DNA of 11,383 nt from NCBI GenBank assembly GCA_035291705.1, contig DATDRM010000258.1, positions 1 through 11,383 of the forward strand, read 5' to 3'. This document shows positions 8,005 to 11,383 of this stretch, in pieces (position 1 is the stretch's first letter; every line of letters begins with the position of its first letter). Made by a program: the position numbers and the translations under genes. This stretch comes from DATDRM01 sp035291705. GTDB lineage: Bacteria > Chloroflexota > Anaerolineae > Anaerolineales > UBA4823. The notes under the pieces are model-generated. The model was given only the letters and a program-made list of their open reading frames with translations. It was not told the DNA's origin and ran no database searches.

Positions 8005-9159
8005 TCAATGGAGCGAATGGGTGATCATCCCAAACGCGCGGACGGGAAAAGAGCCGAAGCCTTTGATTTTTACGGGCACTGCGAAAAAGTCGAAGCCTTG
8101 ATCTGGCAGCTGTTCGAGGTGACAGAGGTGCTCGAGGATCGGAATTTCGGCGCCAAGCAGGATAGTATGGACGGGACGGGTTCCGTCAGCCGTGTCATCG
8201 ATATTGAGCGAATCGATCCCGACTAAAGCAGCACCTGAATCTACTAAAAATCTGGCCGCATCTCGGGTGAGGAATGGATGGCCGTCGAAATACTGGTCTG
8301 TTCTCCAATTGGCGTCCCAGCCGGTATGGATCAAAACCGCTTTTCCGCGCAGCTCAATCCCGTGAAATCTTTCAGAGTCAATGGCCCTCCCGCGACTGAA
8401 TGGAGCGCGAATGACCAGCCCTTCCAAATTCGCCAAGGCAGAAAGAGGCAACTCTGAGAGGTCTTTGCCTCCTGGGTATCGGTGGAAAGGGCTATCTAAA
8501 TAGGTGCCTGTGTTGGCTACCATTTCGATTTTTCCAATCTGAAACTCAGCGCCGGGTGAATAGAACTGGCGAGAGTACTCGCGACTCCAGTAATCACAGA
8601 TGATCGGTGCCGGCAACCCTTTGTAGGTGATCAGACCGTTTTCAATGGTATGGCTGACATCAACAAATTGGTAATGAAGGTTCCTATTAAGCCAAGCTTC
8701 AATTGAGGGGGCATGCGCTCGATAGTGCTCGTATGAATTCTCGGCGATAATCTTTCCAGGCGACCAATCGGGCGGCATATTTTTGAAACGGCCTGGATCG
8801 GTAAGATCTTCCTCAGGAAGCGACTGGAGAGCCTCGAATAGTCCCTGGTTTACCAGGCGTGCTTCAGCCAATACATCCTGCAGGGAACGGTGTCGATTTT
8901 GCTCGAAGATGACTGCGTTACGCTGGCCTTGAGGGAGCTCCCAAAGATCGGACCCGATTAACGCCTGCGCCTGGAGCATCCCAACCATTTCGCGCTCGAA
9001 CCAGGTGATATGGCAGACGATGTCCTTCACTGACCATTCCCCTGCCACCCCCGGGCGGAGCATATTAGCTTCGCCAACCTTGGCCAGCAGCGACTCCCAC
9101 TCAACCCTTGCGATCCGAAGGTTTTCCAGGAAATCCGATTTTAAGTAATGACCATTCAT
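8005..9159 (-). CDS. DinB/ClbS-like four-helix domain fused to cyclase-family (kynurenine-formamidase-like) domain
   Basis: A 384-residue protein with two unrelated domains. Residues 6-160 resemble the DinB/ClbS-DfsB four-helix fold (VAGEWSVKDIVCHITWFEREM), including a possible metal triad: His50 plus the HxxxH pair His145/His149. From about 165 (QFVDVSHTIENGLITYKGLP) it is a cyclase-family domain related to kynurenine formamidase, with VLIHTGWD, VGIDSLNIDD and HTILLGAEIPILEHL. The zinc motif, normally HxGTHxDxPxH, reads NTGTYLDSPFH (216-226). Two His ligand positions are thus Asn and Tyr, while Asp222, His226, His331 and Glu343 remain. A divergent cyclase subgroup with GTY may share this; otherwise metal binding would be altered. 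I chose the ATG at 9159 because GAGGAAGG lies 8 bases upstream; an in-frame TTG at 9177 begins just where that site does. The acylase starts 11 bases later, suggesting a common pathway. The reaction is not assignable from sequence. Confidence 0.85.
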   Translation of the reverse strand: MNGHYLKSDFLENLRIARVEWESLLAKVGEANMLRPGVAGEWSVKDIVCHITWFEREMVGMLQAQALIGSDLWELPQGQRNAVIFEQNRHRSLQDVLAEARLVNQGLFEALQSLPEEDLTDPGRFKNMPPDWSPGKIIAENSYEHYRAHAPSIEAWLNRNLHYQFVDVSHTIENGLITYKGLPAPIICDYWSREYSRQFYSPGAEFQIGKIEMVANTGTYLDSPFHRYPGGKDLSELPLSALANLEGLVIRAPFSRGRAIDSERFHGIELRGKAVLIHTGWDANWRTDQYFDGHPFLTRDAARFLVDSGAALVGIDSLNIDDTADGTRPVHTILLGAEIPILEHLCHLEQLPDQGFDFFAVPVKIKGFGSFPVRAFGMITHSLH

Positions 9160-9217
9160 GATAGTGGCCTTCCTCAAAGGAGAGCTGAGCAGGTTTCCAA
9201 TATTACTCTCGTCAAGT

Positions 9218-9223
9218 ATTATA
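9218..9223 (-). promoter_or_regulatory. Possible -10 box for the cyclase-acylase unit
   Basis: The 104-base gap between the transporter and the cyclase fusion contains a perfect TATAAT on the minus strand, about 60 bases before the ATG at 9159. No good -35 lies at 16-18 bases (the sequence there is near CTATGC), so the promoter is tentative. Its position would make the cyclase fusion the first gene of the downstream unit. Confidence 0.35.
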
Positions 9224-9263
9224 CCTGTGTAAACGCCAAAGCATAGCTAAAAGACGAAATGGT

Positions 9264-10178
9264 TTAGTTTGGCATCCCGGATGGTTTATGAAAAATAACT
9301 TGATTTACGGAAAGGGTGAACAAACCAGATAATATCAAACCTATCCCTCCAAGCGCGAGTGGGGTGTGTTGTTCCCCGAGTACAACCAGACCCAGGAGGG
9401 CAGCAGTGAGCGGTTCTGCCAGGGATAAGGTGACCGCGGTAGCCACGGGGATAAGCTTTAAACCGCGGGAAAACAAAATATATGCTATTGCAGTGGTAAC
9501 CAACCCGAGGTGTAAGGCCACACCAAGCCCACGCGGTTTTGCGATCCACGTCAAGTCACTGGTGACCAGGACAGGGAGAAGGAGAACTGCGCCGAGAGAG
9601 AAAACGATCGCCATTGCAGCCTCCGGCGGCTGTTTCTCAAGCAACCTTTTACTGGCCACAGCATAGGTTGCGTAGGCTAAGCCAGCCCCAAGCGCTAAAA
9701 GGATTCCAGAAAGGTTAACGCGTAGCTCTCCGCTATCCGCAATCAAGAAGGCACAGCCTAAAACCGCCAAGGTAGTCGCTATCCCCCATCTCCATCCTGG
9801 ACGCTCCCCATGGACTGGCAGTCCGATGAGTCCCGCAAAAATCGGTGCGCTGCCAATGGCAACGATCGTGCCCGCTGCGACCCCTGTCCTGGCGACTCCG
9901 GCGAAGAAGCACAGCTGGTAGAGTGCGATACACACAGCGGCAGTGATGGTTGCACGCGACAGCCATTGCTTTTGGCCACGAAAAGCGCCTCGGAGAGCAG
10001 CGAATAGAAGCAATGTGAATCCACCCACTATCAAACGAACTGCTCCAACGCTCGACGGTTGGGCCCCATCCGGTGCGAAGGCCTGGGCGGTGCCGGTTGT
10101 CCCCCAGAACACAGCCGCTGCCATTACAAGCCACTGGCCGCTCTGCTTATTTTGTCGCGCTCGCTTGTTGACAGGCAT
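9264..10178 (-). CDS. EamA/DMT-family transporter
   Basis: A membrane protein of about 304 residues with two tandem EamA repeats and ten predicted helices, the normal drug/metabolite transporter layout. The first repeat opens with VMAAAVFWGTTGTAQAF and contains GAVRLIVGG; the second starts near NLSGILLALGAGLAYATYAV and contains TAIAYILFSRGLKLIP and SLAEPLTAALLGLVVLGE, the typical end of the family. Members export or import small metabolites such as amino acids; the substrate is not predictable. The start is uncertain. I give the ATG at 10178, but no clear ribosome site precedes it. An in-frame TTG at 10217 overlaps the TGA of the preceding B3/B4 gene (TTGA) and would add 13 residues through translational coupling. 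Either way the two genes are adjacent and probably co-transcribed. Confidence 0.9.
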   Translation of the reverse strand: MPVNKRARQNKQSGQWLVMAAAVFWGTTGTAQAFAPDGAQPSSVGAVRLIVGGFTLLLFAALRGAFRGQKQWLSRATITAAVCIALYQLCFFAGVARTGVAAGTIVAIGSAPIFAGLIGLPVHGERPGWRWGIATTLAVLGCAFLIADSGELRVNLSGILLALGAGLAYATYAVASKRLLEKQPPEAAMAIVFSLGAVLLLPVLVTSDLTWIAKPRGLGVALHLGLVTTAIAYILFSRGLKLIPVATAVTLSLAEPLTAALLGLVVLGEQHTPLALGGIGLILSGLFTLSVNQVIFHKPSGMPN

Positions 10179-10213
10179 CGCTGCGTTCAATGTCGACGAG
10201 AATGTCGGACTTA

Positions 10214-10888
10214 TCAAGCACTATACAGCTCGAGCGATTCTGTTTCGGCGTTTGGTGAGATTATTAGGACGTTCGATCGGATGTTTTGCAGATGCCTATG
10301 AACGGCCTCTTCACCGATCCCGGCCGGGGCGTATGTAGTAAAAAGCACGCTTCGAGTGCCAGGCTTAATGCTAGTACGCAGATCAGGGCCATAAATCACA
10401 CTCGAAATTACTCCTAAAGTGTCAGCAATAAACATGTCGCCTTGTTTGAGGATTTGTTCTTCACCTCGCAACGCAGTGTAAAGCTCGTTACCTCTTGCAA
10501 CGTCTAACCTGATTGGTACTTGCACAGTCTCTAAGCCATGACCAGCTGTTAAGAGGAGATCTTGAAGCTCTGCCATAAATACAGCTTCGACCAATGCAGC
10601 GACATGGGGGATCGGTTTGTGTTTAAAAACGACCGATTCAAGCTGCAACAGGAGGTGATAGGTCTTCTTAAAGCTCCGGTAGTAAGTTTGGTAAGCCTCG
10701 ATCTCTGGGAGTCTTTCCAGGGTACCTCGGTCAAGATTGAAATATCGGTCGCGTAGCTGATCTTCCAAGATTGCCTTTTGCTTTTCTAGCTCAGGATGAT
10801 GTTCGGGGTTAGCGACGTCATGCATGACAAGAATTCCGACAACTGCCCCAGGGTACACACTTTTCCAAGAAGATGTGATTTCAAGCAT
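10214..10888 (-). CDS. Stand-alone B3/B4-domain protein (PheRS beta-like)
   Basis: A 224-residue soluble protein resembling the stand-alone B3/B4 family (COG3382 type), related to the domain of the phenylalanyl-tRNA synthetase beta chain that carries the editing site. Visible hallmarks are the YQTYYRSFKK region (about 66-75), HKPIPHVAALVEAVFMAEL (about 89-107; here the usual NxxVD pattern is altered to AALVE), the RLDVARGNE segment, and a C-terminal TRSVLFTTYAPAGI strand region. The length matches the family. No synthetase catalytic core is present. The exact function of most solo B3/B4 proteins is not settled; aminoacyl-tRNA checking is one idea, not shown here. It starts with ATG; the best ribosome site is a weak AAGAAAG about 10 bases upstream. 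Its stop touches a possible TTG start of the DMT transporter. Assignment is by motif recall, so moderately sure. Confidence 0.75.
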   Translation of the reverse strand: MLEITSSWKSVYPGAVVGILVMHDVANPEHHPELEKQKAILEDQLRDRYFNLDRGTLERLPEIEAYQTYYRSFKKTYHLLLQLESVVFKHKPIPHVAALVEAVFMAELQDLLLTAGHGLETVQVPIRLDVARGNELYTALRGEEQILKQGDMFIADTLGVISSVIYGPDLRTSIKPGTRSVLFTTYAPAGIGEEAVHRHLQNIRSNVLIISPNAETESLELYSA

Positions 10889-10916
10889 TTGAGTTGATTC
10901 TTTCTTGATTTGTCTG

Positions 10917-10925
10917 ATAGTAACA
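10917..10925 (-). promoter_or_regulatory. Possible extended -10 promoter before the B3/B4 gene
   Basis: Minus-strand TGTTACTAT, an extended -10 type element, lies about 30 bases before the ATG at 10888 in the 58-base gap. No -35 box at normal spacing is evident (TTGAAT is about 22 bases away). This is weak evidence for a separate promoter. Confidence 0.2.
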
Positions 10926-10946
10926 CCGAGAAGAAAACAAAGCTAT

Positions 10947-11165
10947 TCAACCAATGGGTAATACGACTTCTGGCGTGACGGCGCGGTACAAAAAATATGC
11001 CAACACTACCGCGCCAAGGAGGCTAACAACAAGGATGATAGAGAGGATGATCCTGGCTATCGGGGAAAGGCGCGCTCTTATGAGCAGTACGAGCATGCCA
11101 ATGCTCACCGCGACCAGAAAAATGGTGCCTAAAATGAGTAGGGTATTGAGCTCAGGGTAGTCCAT
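10947..11165 (-). CDS. Small two-helix membrane protein, unknown function
   Basis: A 72-residue protein beginning MDYPELNTLLILGTIF. Two hydrophobic segments (about residues 7-28 and 36-60) are separated by a short basic turn (RARLSPIAR), so a hairpin with the turn in the cytoplasm is likely by the positive-inside rule. I do not recognise a family. The frame is open further upstream to a TTG at 11291, which would give 114 residues. I reject that extension because the added 42 codons overlap a better-looking coding frame (11185-11383), whose stop lies 19 bases before the ATG at 11165. The ribosome site is weak (AGAG at about 13 bases), so expression is less certain than for neighbouring genes. 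Confidence 0.6.
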   Translation of the reverse strand: MDYPELNTLLILGTIFLVAVSIGMLVLLIRARLSPIARIILSIILVVSLLGAVVLAYFLYRAVTPEVVLPIG

Positions 11166-11184
11166 AGAAAAGTTATTACTCTGC

Positions 11185-11383
11185 TCAAAAGTTGTATTTT
11201 TGCGTATCTTCCTCAGCAATATTCCCAGGAGATTTGTCTTTGCCTGGGTCAGCAGCTCGAGCCCGGATAGCTGTGACTCGTTTCCCGCCAACCATCATGG
11301 GTAGAGGATAGAGAGTGACGCGCTTGCCAATCCAATGATCGGTTTCTTCGTCCCCGACTGCCTCCCCGACCTGGTAAGCCAGC
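11185..11383 (-). CDS. C-terminal end of an unrecognised protein (partial)
   Basis: An open frame enters from the right edge and ends at TGA 11187-11185, giving 65 visible residues. The sequence is hydrophilic with a recognisable pattern: WIGKRVTLYPLPMMVGGKR, then VTAIRARA, then a charged tail ending QKYNF. The W-I-G-K-x-V-x-L-Y ... V-x-x-I-R-x-R pattern recalls small beta-rich proteins common in phages and plasmids, though I cannot name a family. It overlaps, in another frame, the upstream extension of the small membrane protein and looks the more protein-like of the two. Its start lies outside the window. Confidence 0.6.
   Translation of the reverse strand, partial: LAYQVGEAVGDEETDHWIGKRVTLYPLPMMVGGKRVTAIRARAADPGKDKSPGNIAEEDTQKYNF

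Noticed and set aside
9271..9290. Inverted repeat CATCC-G-GGATG near the end of the DMT gene
   Set aside because: It has a five-base stem with a one-base loop, lies inside the coding sequence, and has no T-run, so it cannot act as a normal terminator hairpin.

Overview
The window is most likely chromosomal DNA of a Chloroflexota bacterium, probably Anaerolineae-like. The evidence is indirect: moderate GC, a secreted protein built from LysM repeats of the CGDTYTV...PGDTL...CGTTV type, dipeptide-type ABC permeases with added domains, and frequent GTG/TTG starts. No rRNA, marker gene or taxonomic anchor is present, so this placement is inference. Every supported gene lies on the minus strand, so transcription runs from 11383 towards 1. 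I see no tRNA, CRISPR array, insertion sequence, integrase or strong intrinsic terminator.

In transcription order: (a) 11383-10947 holds the C-terminal end of an unrecognised soluble protein, then a two-helix membrane protein of 72 residues. (b) 10888-9264 holds a stand-alone B3/B4-domain protein (the domain otherwise found in phenylalanyl-tRNA synthetase beta), followed at once by a ten-helix EamA/DMT transporter. (c) After a 104-base gap with a TATAAT box, 9159-5621 encodes an unusual DinB-like/cyclase-family fusion and then a penicillin-acylase-family N-terminal nucleophile hydrolase, 11 bases apart. (d) 5578-74 encodes a secreted three-LysM, four-Ig-like protein, a DppB-type permease, and a DppC-type permease fused to an N-terminal helical-repeat region and a C-terminal extracytoplasmic PQQ-like beta-propeller. 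(e) A new gene starts at 66 and runs off the left edge.

Genes of (c) and (d) are closely spaced (11, 42, 109, 44 and 7 bases) and may form one transcription unit. A cautious reading is a surface and transport module: a heterodimeric oligopeptide-type permease whose DppC half carries its own outside propeller, an exported LysM protein, an amide hydrolase and a possible second hydrolase. No periplasmic binding protein or recognisable ATPase gene lies inside the window. The most notable points are the two multidomain fusions (permease-propeller and DinB-cyclase), the replacement of two metal-ligand positions in the cyclase half, and several start-codon corrections.
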